Assembly (NCBI GenBank): GCA_947370975.1
Contig: CANBNG010000010.1
Location: forward strand, 62,001 to 126,000
Source of the DNA: Beijerinckiaceae bacterium
GTDB lineage: Bacteria; Pseudomonadota; Alphaproteobacteria; Rhizobiales; Beijerinckiaceae
DNA length: 64,000 bases
Reading direction: 5' to 3'
In this document: one piece after another, positions 33,373-41,500 of the stretch
Layout of the letters: the number at the start of each line of letters is the position of its first letter
Numbering within the stretch: position 1 is the stretch's first letter
Notes under the pieces: generated by a model
What the model was told of the DNA's origin: nothing
Databases searched by the model: none
What the model saw: the letters and a program-made list of their open reading frames with translations, nothing else
Translations under genes and position numbers: made by a program

Positions 33373-34442
33373 GCCAATCCCGCCAGCCAATCGGCCGCAA
33401 CAGCGGCGATTTCGGCATTGTTCTTTTCCAGCATCAGCATGTGGCCATTGCCGAAAATGCCAAGATCGGCGAGCCGCAGGAAGGTCACATCAACGCCGGC
33501 CTGCCGCAGATAATGCACCGTGCAATGATCGTAGGGCGCGTGGTAGGAGGCTTCGCCCTGCACGACGAGCACAGGGATATGGGCGAGATTGGCAAGCTTG
33601 CGCGCGGGTTCGGCCTGCGCCCAGCCGCGCATCAAACCCGGCCCATCGGCCATGTCCTGCCGCACGAAATGCAGATCAGCGGGATCGGCAAGCGGTGGAT
33701 CATAGGCGAGCGGTTCGGCTGTGAGCCCAAAGGGCTTGGTGAACGCGCCATCCTCGAACCAGTCCGGCGCACCCTTTGCCACCATGTCGCGGACCGGCGG
33801 GCCTGAGGGCTCCATGGCGACAATGGCCGTGACTAGGCCGGGGCGCGCATCCGCAATGAGCCAGCCAAAGGTGCCAGATTGCGAATGGGTGAGCAGGATT
33901 GCGGGCCCGATCCGATCGAGCAGCGCCGCGCCTGCATCGCGGTTGAGCGCCTGCTGCTGGGCAAAGCGCGCGAGGGAGGGAAAGCTCTGCGCATAATATT
34001 GGTCGAAAATCGGATCGCCCGCGACACCGGCGCCTGGCCATTGCGTGTGCAATTGCGCCTGGGGCCAGAGTTTGGAGCGCGCGGGCGCGGTGAATTGCTG
34101 CTCGACGCGCGCGACGGAATGGCGCGTCAGCGCACCCGTCTCCGGCTGATGGGCCGAGCGCGCCCGCGAGGGCTGATCGCATACATAGACCGCATAACCG
34201 CGACGCAGGAAAAACTGCGCCCAGCCTTCACGCCCGTCCGGCGTGCCGGTGTAATTGAGCCCGCTTTGTCCGCCGCCGGAAAACATGACGATGGGCACAT
34301 TCTGCGTGCGGTGCTGCGGGATCTGGAATTCGACATACATCTGGCCGGACATGAAGCGCCCGTCGGGTGTATCGAAATAGCGCCCGCCGCAGAAAAAATA
34401 GCCCTGTTCGCTGATTTCGAGAGGGGGCCTCGCCGCGCTCAT
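33348..34442 (-). CDS. Alpha/beta hydrolase (esterase-like)
   Basis: A 364-residue hydrolase without signal peptide. FSGGGQSGLNY near residues 54-64 is an oxyanion-type loop and S187 in LLTHSQSGTF is the likely nucleophile, with GHMLMLEKNN near the end giving the catalytic histidine. The substrate is unknown. The start overlaps the stop of the upstream hydrolase gene (ATGA at 34439-34442), so the two form an operon of a secreted and a cytosolic hydrolase. The last seven residues (QATSDVA) match those of the convergent phosphopantetheinyl transferase because the shared sequence is palindromic. Confidence 0.82.
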   Translation of the reverse strand: MSAARPPLEISEQGYFFCGGRYFDTPDGRFMSGQMYVEFQIPQHRTQNVPIVMFSGGGQSGLNYTGTPDGREGWAQFFLRRGYAVYVCDQPSRARSAHQPETGALTRHSVARVEQQFTAPARSKLWPQAQLHTQWPGAGVAGDPIFDQYYAQSFPSLARFAQQQALNRDAGAALLDRIGPAILLTHSQSGTFGWLIADARPGLVTAIVAMEPSGPPVRDMVAKGAPDWFEDGAFTKPFGLTAEPLAYDPPLADPADLHFVRQDMADGPGLMRGWAQAEPARKLANLAHIPVLVVQGEASYHAPYDHCTVHYLRQAGVDVTFLRLADLGIFGNGHMLMLEKNNAEIAAVAADWLAGLAQATSDVA

Positions 34443-35596
34443 TTCACGGCCGCAATGACGCCCTTCTCATCGGCGCGGAAACGGCCTTTGGCCTTGCCCT
34501 TCACGCTCGTGCTCTTGAGCCATTCGTAAGAGGCGGCATGGAGCACACGCGACTGCTGCTCCCACACCATGAAATGGGTGGCGCAGGCAATGCCGACAAA
34601 GGCCTTCCTGTCCGTGCCGAGATCATCGAACAATTCATTGTTGGAGCGCGTCAGGTCATCCTGCTCGCCCACCATGATGAGGGTTGGCACTTTCACCTTG
34701 GCAGCGCCCTCGCCGTTCCAGCCCCAATAGGTGCGCGAGGGCGCGCGCAGGCCACCTGTGCCCCAGGTCGCGCCGACGGGATCGAGCTCGACATTCAAAT
34801 TCCAGATCAAATCGGGCATGCCGGGCTCGATGCTGGCGGGGCATTTCGAGGTTCCAAGCCACCGCTTGCCGATGCCGACATCGCGCGTCTGCATGGTCAT
34901 GGGCGCACCGGGCTTGGGCAGAACATCGGGCCGCTGCGAGGGATTCTTGCGGCTGTAATTGGAGGAGGCGAAAATGACGAGCTTCTCAACCTTTTCGGGG
35001 TGGCGACCAACATAAGTGCCCGTGCGAATGCCCCCGCCCGACCAGCCGATCAGGGCGATCTTGTCGACGCCGCGCAAGGTGCGGATGTAATCGACCACGC
35101 GGTCGATATCGGCGCTTTCGCTATCGCTGCTGACGAGCTCGAACGGATATTTGGGTGCGCAGGTCGCGGCCAGATTTTTCGGCACGAGCAGGGATTGCTG
35201 CTTGGGATCGAGATTGCAGGGATCATCCATCATCGGATGGCCGGACTTGCCATAGCCGGTCATATCCATCGCGAAGACGTCGTAGCCGCGCTTGGCGAGA
35301 TATTCCATCCAGGAATAATTTCGATAGGCGACATCGAAAGCCAGCGTCGCGGGCGAATAGCCGCCATGCACCATCAGGACGACCTTGCCTGCAGGGGCCT
35401 TGCCATCGGGCGCATTGAGGATCGAGGCCGGCACTTTCTCGCGCACGAACAGATCGATGGGCTTGCCTGCAATCGCAGGCACGGTCGAGATGTGGGAGAC
35501 GAGACGATCGATGGTCTGGACGCGCTCCTGAGCAAGAGCAGCGGTCGTCGACAGAAGGCAGCAGAGCGCGCCGGTCGTGAATGTTCTCAAGCCCAT
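34439..35596 (-). CDS. Exported alpha/beta hydrolase
   Basis: A 385-residue protein with a Sec signal peptide at residues 1-22 (ending ALAQ). The hydrolase fold shows HGGY at 77-80, the nucleophile S186 in LIGWSGGGIRTG, and a late histidine in CATHFMVWEQ. GGGGAGGGCGAATT precedes the ATG at 35596, choosing this start over a longer frame with no signal peptide. A hydrolase in the periplasm followed in the same operon by a cytosolic hydrolase suggests two-stage breakdown of an ester or amide (inference). Confidence 0.84.
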   Translation of the reverse strand: MGLRTFTTGALCCLLSTTAALAQERVQTIDRLVSHISTVPAIAGKPIDLFVREKVPASILNAPDGKAPAGKVVLMVHGGYSPATLAFDVAYRNYSWMEYLAKRGYDVFAMDMTGYGKSGHPMMDDPCNLDPKQQSLLVPKNLAATCAPKYPFELVSSDSESADIDRVVDYIRTLRGVDKIALIGWSGGGIRTGTYVGRHPEKVEKLVIFASSNYSRKNPSQRPDVLPKPGAPMTMQTRDVGIGKRWLGTSKCPASIEPGMPDLIWNLNVELDPVGATWGTGGLRAPSRTYWGWNGEGAAKVKVPTLIMVGEQDDLTRSNNELFDDLGTDRKAFVGIACATHFMVWEQQSRVLHAASYEWLKSTSVKGKAKGRFRADEKGVIAAVK

Positions 35597-35778
35597 AATT
35601 CGCCCTCCCCGCAGGATTTCGAGGGCGCACTCTTGATGGGCGCCGCTCGCGCTTATTACGGCGGCGCTCCGCCAATGTGTCAAGTTTCAGGGGCGGTCGA
35701 ACGCGATACATCTTGTATTGCCTTTTTACAGGCGCGACCGTCCTTCGAGATGCGTTCGCACGACCTTTGGAGATTGTC

Positions 35779-37149
35779 TTGCCGCTCCGTTCCGATCCGG
35801 CCCTGATTGCGCTCCACCGCTTCGGTTTCGGGGCTGGTGCGGGCGAATTGGCCCAGGCGCTCGCCCGCCCGCAAGCCTTCGTGCGCGATCAGCTCGCGCG
35901 GCCTGCACCGCTCTCGCGCAGCGATCTGCCGGCAAGCGATCAGGCCCTGCGTGAGCAACGCAAATTTGCACTGGTGCGCGAAGATGAGCGCAAGCGAATG
36001 GCGTCAAGCGAGCCCACAGCGAGCGACAAGCCATTGCCGCCCACCGCAGAGCAAATGCTGTATCGGGATGAAGCGGCTGTGCGCTTTGCCGCTTTTGCTG
36101 CGAGCCCGACGCCATTCATTGAAAGGCTCGTGCTGTTCTGGACAAATCATTTTGCGATTTCGCTCAACAAGGGCCCGGCGCTGCGCGCGAGCATCGGCGC
36201 GTTCGAGCGCGAGGCCATACGCCCGCATGTGCTGGGTCGTTTCACCGATATGCTTCAGGCGGTCGAACAGCATCCCGCCATGCTGCTCTTTCTCGACAAT
36301 GAAAATTCCACCGGGCCGCAATCGCGCACGGGTGCGGCCGGCAAACGCGGGCTAAATGAAAATCTCGCGCGCGAAATCCTGGAGCTGCATACGCTTGGCG
36401 TCGATGGCGGCTATGGGCAGGAGGATGTCACGAGCCTTGCCCGCATTCTCACCGGATGGACTGTGACAAACCGCGAGGATGATCTTTTCTACGGCGGGCG
36501 ATTCACCTTCTCACCCGTGCGCCATGAGCCCGGCGCGCAGACAGTGCTCGGCAAGACCTATGCGCAAGAGGATGTTGCGCAGGGCCGCGCGGCGCTTGCC
36601 GATCTTGCGACCCATCCCGCGACCGCGCGCCATCTCGCGCGCAAGCTGGCGCGTCATTTCCTTGCCGACGAGCCGCCCCAATCGCTTGTCGCAAGGCTGG
36701 AGGTCGCGTTCAAGGCGAGCAATGGCGATCTGATGAGCGTCACCCGCGCGCTTGTCGATGCGCCTGAATGCTGGTCAGCGCCGCTGACAAAAATACGCTC
36801 GCCGCAGCTGTTTCTTGCAGCTCTCCTGCGCGCAGCCCCACGCAAGCCCGAGGTTGGCGCTCTGCTCAGCCATCTCATTCTCATGGGTCAGCCCTTCTGG
36901 AATCCGCCTGACCCCAGCGGGTGGCCCGACATCGAGCGAGCCTGGGCCTCGCCCGAGGGCATGAGCGTGCGGCTCGACATTGCCGCCTTCTGGGGCAGGC
37001 TGAATAGCGGGGTCGATCCGCTCGCACTTCTCGACCAGACCTTCGGACCGTCAGCCTCCGCACAAACCCGCCAAGCCATTGCGCGCGCCGAGAGCCGCGC
37101 ACAGGGGCTGGCGCTTGCGTTCATGTCTCCCGAATTTCAACGCTGCTGA
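35779..37149 (+). CDS. DUF1800-family protein
   Basis: A protein of about 456 residues matching the DUF1800 family, whose biochemical role is not known. Typical segments are LHRFGFGAG near the start, VLFWTNHFAIS near residue 120, NENLAREILELHTLGV near residue 195 and LARILTGWTV. The start is probably TTG at 35779, with GGAG 6 bases upstream; TTG at 35767 is an alternative. No signal peptide is evident from either start. The DUF1501 gene follows 10 bases later; this pairing occurs widely and suggests a complex. Confidence 0.83.
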   Translation: MPLRSDPALIALHRFGFGAGAGELAQALARPQAFVRDQLARPAPLSRSDLPASDQALREQRKFALVREDERKRMASSEPTASDKPLPPTAEQMLYRDEAAVRFAAFAASPTPFIERLVLFWTNHFAISLNKGPALRASIGAFEREAIRPHVLGRFTDMLQAVEQHPAMLLFLDNENSTGPQSRTGAAGKRGLNENLAREILELHTLGVDGGYGQEDVTSLARILTGWTVTNREDDLFYGGRFTFSPVRHEPGAQTVLGKTYAQEDVAQGRAALADLATHPATARHLARKLARHFLADEPPQSLVARLEVAFKASNGDLMSVTRALVDAPECWSAPLTKIRSPQLFLAALLRAAPRKPEVGALLSHLILMGQPFWNPPDPSGWPDIERAWASPEGMSVRLDIAAFWGRLNSGVDPLALLDQTFGPSASAQTRQAIARAESRAQGLALAFMSPEFQRC

Positions 37150-37159
37150 GGGACAAAAA

Positions 37160-38386
37160 ATGGGCGATTGGAAGGCACATCTCTCACGACGCAGCGTTCT
37201 TGGCGCAACGGCGACCCTTGCCGCCTGGTCCTATGCGCCACGTTTTGCCTTTGCCGCGCAGGGCCGCGATCCGCGTCTCGTCACCATCATCTTGCGCGGC
37301 GCAATGGATGGCTTGTCAGCCATAGCGCCCATTGGCGACCCGGATTATCTGGCCTTGCGCGCCGGGCTCGCGCTCTCCGCGCAGGGGCCAAACCCTGCCA
37401 TGCCGCTGGATGGCTTTTTTGCGCTCCATCCCGCCATGCCGCATTTCGCGCGGCTTTACAGAGCGGGCCAGGCGCTCGCCATTCATGCCACCGCCACGCC
37501 CTATCGCGCGCGCTCGCATTTCGATGGGCAGGATATTCTCGAAAGCGGCCAGCCACGGCCAGGCCTCACAGACAGCGGCTGGATGAACCGTGTCTTGCAG
37601 GCCTTGCCCAAGGGCGAGCGCATCGCCAGCCAGGGGGGACTTAGCGTTGGCGCCATGACGCCGCTCATCATGCGCGGCAAGGCCCCCGTCCTCGGCTGGG
37701 CTCCGCAGACGCTCCAGCGCGCGGATGAGGATCTCGCAACGCGCTTGCTGGCACTTTATCGCGACAATGACCAGCCACTCGCCGATGCACTCGCGCGCGG
37801 GCTGGCTGCCGACCGCATGGCCACGCGCTCAGGCATGAATGGCAAGGAGGCGCGCGGCCCGGCGGGTGGCGTGGAAGCCATGAAACAGATCGCCACCGGC
37901 GCGGCGCGGCTGATGGCGCAAGAAGACGGGCCGCGCGTGACGGCACTGGCCTTCGACGGCTGGGACACACATGCCAATGAGGGCAACGCGACAGGTGCGC
38001 TCGCCCGCCTGCTCGGCGGGCTCGATGAAAGCCTTGCGGCCTTCGAGACCATTCTTGGCGCACGCTGGGCTTCCACCATCATTCTCGTCATCACGGAATT
38101 TGGCCGCACCGCGCGCATCAACGGCACCACCGGCACGGACCATGGCACGGGCACAGTCGCGTTTCTGGTTGGCGGCGCCGTGCGCGGCGGGCGCGTGATT
38201 GCCGACTGGCCCGGCCTGCGACAGGAACATCTTTTCGAAGGGCGCGACCTGAAGCCCACAACCGACCTGCGCGCGCCGATCAAGGGCCTTCTTGCCGACC
38301 ATCTTGGCCTCACTCCAGACGTGCTGCGGCGAAGCGTTTTTCCGGGATCGGACGTGATCGCGCCCATGAAAGGACTCATCGGCTAG
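37160..38386 (+). CDS. DUF1501-family protein with Tat signal
   Basis: A 408-residue protein of the DUF1501 family (sulfatase/alkaline-phosphatase-like fold). A twin-arginine signal SRRSVLGA at residues 9-16 precedes a hydrophobic stretch ending FAFAAQ near residue 34. RDPRLVTIILRGAMDGLS, ALAFDGWDTHAN and LVITEFGRTARING are characteristic and include likely metal-binding Asp/His. It begins 10 bases after the DUF1800 stop. Since the partner lacks an obvious signal, it might be exported together with this protein (inference). Confidence 0.87.
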   Translation: MGDWKAHLSRRSVLGATATLAAWSYAPRFAFAAQGRDPRLVTIILRGAMDGLSAIAPIGDPDYLALRAGLALSAQGPNPAMPLDGFFALHPAMPHFARLYRAGQALAIHATATPYRARSHFDGQDILESGQPRPGLTDSGWMNRVLQALPKGERIASQGGLSVGAMTPLIMRGKAPVLGWAPQTLQRADEDLATRLLALYRDNDQPLADALARGLAADRMATRSGMNGKEARGPAGGVEAMKQIATGAARLMAQEDGPRVTALAFDGWDTHANEGNATGALARLLGGLDESLAAFETILGARWASTIILVITEFGRTARINGTTGTDHGTGTVAFLVGGAVRGGRVIADWPGLRQEHLFEGRDLKPTTDLRAPIKGLLADHLGLTPDVLRRSVFPGSDVIAPMKGLIG

Positions 38387-38446
38387 CGCAAGGCGTTTCA
38401 CCTCGCTACAACGGGGCATAAACGCGCGCAGCAGCAGGAGAGCATC

Positions 38447-39139
38447 ATGGCCAGCAAGAACAAGTTCGAAGATCATTGCTGGAAGGATGTCGTCCCGCCG
38501 GAAGATCTGAAGCTCTACGAGACCTATGTGCGCGACACGATGATCGGCCCCAATGCCGCCGTGCTGGCCATCGATCTCTACAATGTCGTCTATCGCGGCG
38601 GCCCGCATTCGCCCTATGAGCTTGAAGAAAAATACCCCAATTCCTGCGGCATCTATGCCCATCAGGCGATTGCACCGACGCAGGCCGTACTTGCGGCAGC
38701 GCGCGCCGCAGGTGTGCCGATCATCTTCTGCACCAAGGATGTTGCGGCCAACAATCGCCCCGCAGACGCGACCTCGACCAAGCGTCGCCAGACCACGCCC
38801 GGCGCGGATGATTACGATATTTATCACGCCTTCGAGGTGCAGAAGAACGACATTGTCATCCGCAAGCAGCGCGCCAGCATCTTCGAGGGCACGCCGCTGA
38901 AATCGCATCTGGCCATTCTTGGCATCCGCAGCCTGATCGTGCTGGGAGAAGCAACCTCGGGCTGCGTACGCGCCAGCGTCGTGGAGGGTTTCTCAGCCGG
39001 CTATCAGGTGAGCGTCGTCGAGGAATGCACCTTCGATCGCGCGCAACTCACCCACAAGATGAACCTCTTCGACATGCATCATAAATATGCCGATGTGATG
39101 CATGTGGAGGAAGTGCTCGACCATCTGCGCCAGCTCTGA
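38447..39139 (+). CDS. Isochorismatase-like cysteine hydrolase
   Basis: A 230-residue cytosolic amidohydrolase. The catalytic Asp-Lys-Cys set is visible: D43 in VLAIDLYN, K140 in VIRKQRASIF and C173 in ATSGCVRASVV. This set fits N-carbamoylsarcosine amidase, biuret hydrolase, nicotinamidase and similar enzymes. The sequence around K140 and C173 is nearer the N-carbamoylsarcosine-amidase-like side. CAGGAGAGCATC precedes the ATG. An allophanate hydrolase gene lies convergently downstream, so a role in ureide or biuret nitrogen release is possible, but the two are not in one operon. Confidence 0.82.
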   Translation: MASKNKFEDHCWKDVVPPEDLKLYETYVRDTMIGPNAAVLAIDLYNVVYRGGPHSPYELEEKYPNSCGIYAHQAIAPTQAVLAAARAAGVPIIFCTKDVAANNRPADATSTKRRQTTPGADDYDIYHAFEVQKNDIVIRKQRASIFEGTPLKSHLAILGIRSLIVLGEATSGCVRASVVEGFSAGYQVSVVEECTFDRAQLTHKMNLFDMHHKYADVMHVEEVLDHLRQL

Positions 39140-39180
39140 GCCGGCAGGCTTTCATCTCATCCAACAGGGACACGGAATAT

Positions 39181-39399
39181 ATGACCGACGACACACGCGA
39201 CAGCAACGGCACGATCCTCAATGACGGCGATTCCGTGACCCTCATCAAGGATCTCAAGGTCAAGGGAACATCGGTCACGCTCAAGCGCGGCACCTTGGTC
39301 AAGAACATTCGCCTGACGGGTGACGTCGAGGAAATCGAATGCAATGCCGACAAGGTCAAGGGCCTCGTGCTCAAGACGGCCTTTCTGAAAAAGGCCTGA
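39181..39399 (+). CDS. PhnA-domain protein (YjdM-like, short form)
   Basis: A 72-residue protein that matches only the C-terminal beta-barrel of PhnA/YjdM: DSNGTILNDGDSVTLIKDLK and KGTSVTLKRGTLVKNIRL. The N-terminal zinc-ribbon of the longer form is absent. Despite the historical name, a role in phosphonate use is not supported. It follows the cysteine hydrolase by 41 bases on the same strand and ends at a terminator shared with the convergent allophanate hydrolase gene. Confidence 0.87.
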   Translation: MTDDTRDSNGTILNDGDSVTLIKDLKVKGTSVTLKRGTLVKNIRLTGDVEEIECNADKVKGLVLKTAFLKKA

Positions 39400-39422
39400 G
39401 CCACAGCCTTAAGATGATCATC

Positions 39423-39459
39423 ACGACGCCGGCGCACCAATCGCCGGCGTCGTTTTTTT
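39423..39459. terminator. Strong terminator between PhnA-domain and allophanate hydrolase genes
   Basis: ACGACGCCGGCG at 39423-39434 pairs perfectly with CGCCGGCGTCGT at 39442-39453 over a 7-base loop, followed by seven T on the plus strand. The 12-bp GC-rich stem could also stop transcripts from the minus-strand gene that ends at 39458. Confidence 0.9.
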
Positions 39460-41260
39460 ACGCGCTTTTCGCAGCGAGATAGGCCCGCCAGCCGCCGAAG
39501 GATGTGATGTCCTGCGCGCCCTCAAGCGCATAAGGCTCGCAGATGAAGCCGCTGACGCTTGTGCCATCTTCAAGCACAAGTTTGCCAATGCCCATGGGCG
39601 CGGGGATCAGCGCGACAAATTCACCAAAGGCCGCGGGCGTCAGGCCCCAGATCTCGACCACAAGCCCCTCACCCGCAAAGCCCGGCGCATGGACAAGGCC
39701 GGGCTTGGGCGGCACGGCATTGGGCAAGGCAAACAGCCGGTAATGCGCGGCCGTCTTGCAGGTCTTCAACAGCACGCCCGCACTGTCCGTGAGCTGGTGA
39801 TTGAGCGGCATGCCCGTGAGATGCGCGCCAACCACAGCCACGCTGATGAGCGGTTTTGCCTGTGGTGGTGGCACAGACACATCCGGCAGAGGCGCGGCGC
39901 GATCGTGCCCCATGCCAAAGCTGTGTGCGCGATGCAGACGCTCGGCCAGTGCAGCAAGCGCATCGTCGGCAAAAGCAGGCGCAATCAAGGTGACGCCTGC
40001 GGGCAGGCCATCGTCACGAAAGCCGGCAGGAATGGCGACAGCACAGCAATCGAGCAGATTCACGAAATTCGTGTAGCGGCCGAGATTTGAATTGAGCCGC
40101 ACCGGATCGGCCAGCATATCGGCGACTTTGTAAATAGTGGGCGCGGTTGGCAGCAGCAGCACGTCCACCTTGCGCCATTCGGCATCCGCACGGCGGCGAT
40201 AGGCCTCGAGATCGTAGGCGCCCTTGAAGGCGTCGACCGCGCTCATGGCCTGCGCACCCGCAATGATGGCGCGCACAGTCGGGTCCATCGCCTCGGCATG
40301 GCGGGCAAAGAAATCCTCGACCGCCGCGAACCGCTCGGCCACCCAAGGCCCGCCATAGAGCAGCGCCGCGCTTTCGCGGAAGGGCGCATAATCGATCTCG
40401 ACACGAATGCCGCCCAGCGCCTCGAGCCGAGCAATGGCGGCGTCATAAAGGGCGGCTGTCTCCGCGTCGCCGTAGAATTCGCGCTCTGCTGCACCGAGCA
40501 CGCCAAAGCGCAGGCCGTGCTGGGGCAAGGCGCGGGGCGTCATGGCGCGCGCATAGACATCGCGCGCATCGAAGCCCTGCATGATCTGGCGCACGCGATC
40601 GCCATCGCCCATATGTCCGGCAAGCACGGTGATGCAATCAAGGCTGCGACAGGCTGGCACAAGGCCGGAATTGGAGACGAGCCCCTTGGTTGGCTTGATG
40701 CCGACAAGATTGTTGAAGGCCGCCGGAATGCGCCCGGAGCCCGCCGTATCGGTGCCCAGCGCAAAGGCCACGTGCCCCGCGCCCACAGCCACAGCCGAAC
40801 CCGACGAGGACCCCCCCGACACGTAATCGGCGTTGAACACGCTGCGCGGCGCGCCAAAGGGCGAGCGCGTGCCATTGAGCCCCGTCGCAAATTGATCGAG
40901 ATTGGTCTTGCCGATCAGGATCGCGCCCGCACGGCGCAGACGCGCGACAGCAAAAGCATCGCTCGCGGGTTCATAAGCGAAGGCCGGACAAGCCGCGGTC
41001 GTCGGCAGCCCGGCGCAATCGATATTATCCTTCACCGCAAAGGGCACGCCCCAGAGCGGCTTGTCTGCAGAGGGCCCCTCAAGCGCCAGCGCTTCGGCTT
41101 CGGCCACAAGCTCATCAAGCGGGCGCAGGCAAATCCAGATCGCGCGATCGGTCGACTCCTCGATCCGCTTCATGACAGAGCGAACGACATCGGCGGGCGT
41201 GGCAGCGCCACTGCGATAAAGAGCGTCCAATCCTGAAAGTGTCAGAAAACCGGGTAGCAT
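39458..41260 (-). CDS. atzF: Allophanate hydrolase
   Basis: Amidase-signature enzyme that hydrolyses allophanate to ammonium and CO2. The 600-residue protein joins an amidase domain (about 1-450) to the small C-terminal domain found in allophanate hydrolases (about 470-600, IWGLTPAAFGEFVALIPAPM). The Ser-cisSer-Lys set is in place: K77 (VPFAVKDNID), the cis serine near 151 (SGGSSSGSA) and nucleophile S175 (DTAGSGRIP). ATG at 41260 is taken; a TTG lies one codon before. Urea carboxylase, the usual partner, is not in the window, so allophanate may come from biuret or cyanuric acid breakdown, or the carboxylase may be elsewhere. Confidence 0.92.
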   Translation of the reverse strand: MLPGFLTLSGLDALYRSGAATPADVVRSVMKRIEESTDRAIWICLRPLDELVAEAEALALEGPSADKPLWGVPFAVKDNIDCAGLPTTAACPAFAYEPASDAFAVARLRRAGAILIGKTNLDQFATGLNGTRSPFGAPRSVFNADYVSGGSSSGSAVAVGAGHVAFALGTDTAGSGRIPAAFNNLVGIKPTKGLVSNSGLVPACRSLDCITVLAGHMGDGDRVRQIMQGFDARDVYARAMTPRALPQHGLRFGVLGAAEREFYGDAETAALYDAAIARLEALGGIRVEIDYAPFRESAALLYGGPWVAERFAAVEDFFARHAEAMDPTVRAIIAGAQAMSAVDAFKGAYDLEAYRRRADAEWRKVDVLLLPTAPTIYKVADMLADPVRLNSNLGRYTNFVNLLDCCAVAIPAGFRDDGLPAGVTLIAPAFADDALAALAERLHRAHSFGMGHDRAAPLPDVSVPPPQAKPLISVAVVGAHLTGMPLNHQLTDSAGVLLKTCKTAAHYRLFALPNAVPPKPGLVHAPGFAGEGLVVEIWGLTPAAFGEFVALIPAPMGIGKLVLEDGTSVSGFICEPYALEGAQDITSFGGWRAYLAAKSA

Positions 41261-41431
41261 CAAGACCTCTCATTCCAGCGCAAGCACCGGTCACCAACGC
41301 ATGTGCTGAAAGCGAAGCAACCGCTATGCCACCGGGCACGCTGGTGCAGGCATGAGCAGCCAAACGAGACTGATCGTCGCGCAAGCGCCCAACCCGCTTA
41401 TTGTTTGGGCGCATCGCGCGTGTCGATGCCA

Positions 41432-41466
41432 CAAAAAAGAGCGCAGGCCAGGATGGCTGCGCTCTC
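41432..41466 (-). terminator. Terminator downstream of kup
   Basis: On the minus strand AGAGCGCAG pairs with CTGCGCTCT (plus-strand 41457-41465 and 41438-41446), followed by a TTTTTT run. It lies 35 bases after the kup stop. The remaining sequence up to 41260 holds no recognisable feature. Confidence 0.85.
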
Positions 41467-41500
41467 TTTGGTTTTCGACGCTGTTGCGGTGCGCGCGGTG

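Noticed and set aside
38447..39139. Naming the cysteine hydrolase biuret hydrolase
   Set aside because: Only the shared catalytic triad and a nearby allophanate hydrolase support it; the residues around the active site do not clearly match the biuret hydrolase I remember.
39181..39399. Phosphonate metabolism role for the PhnA-domain protein
   Set aside because: The family name is historical, no phn genes are nearby, and the zinc-ribbon half is absent.
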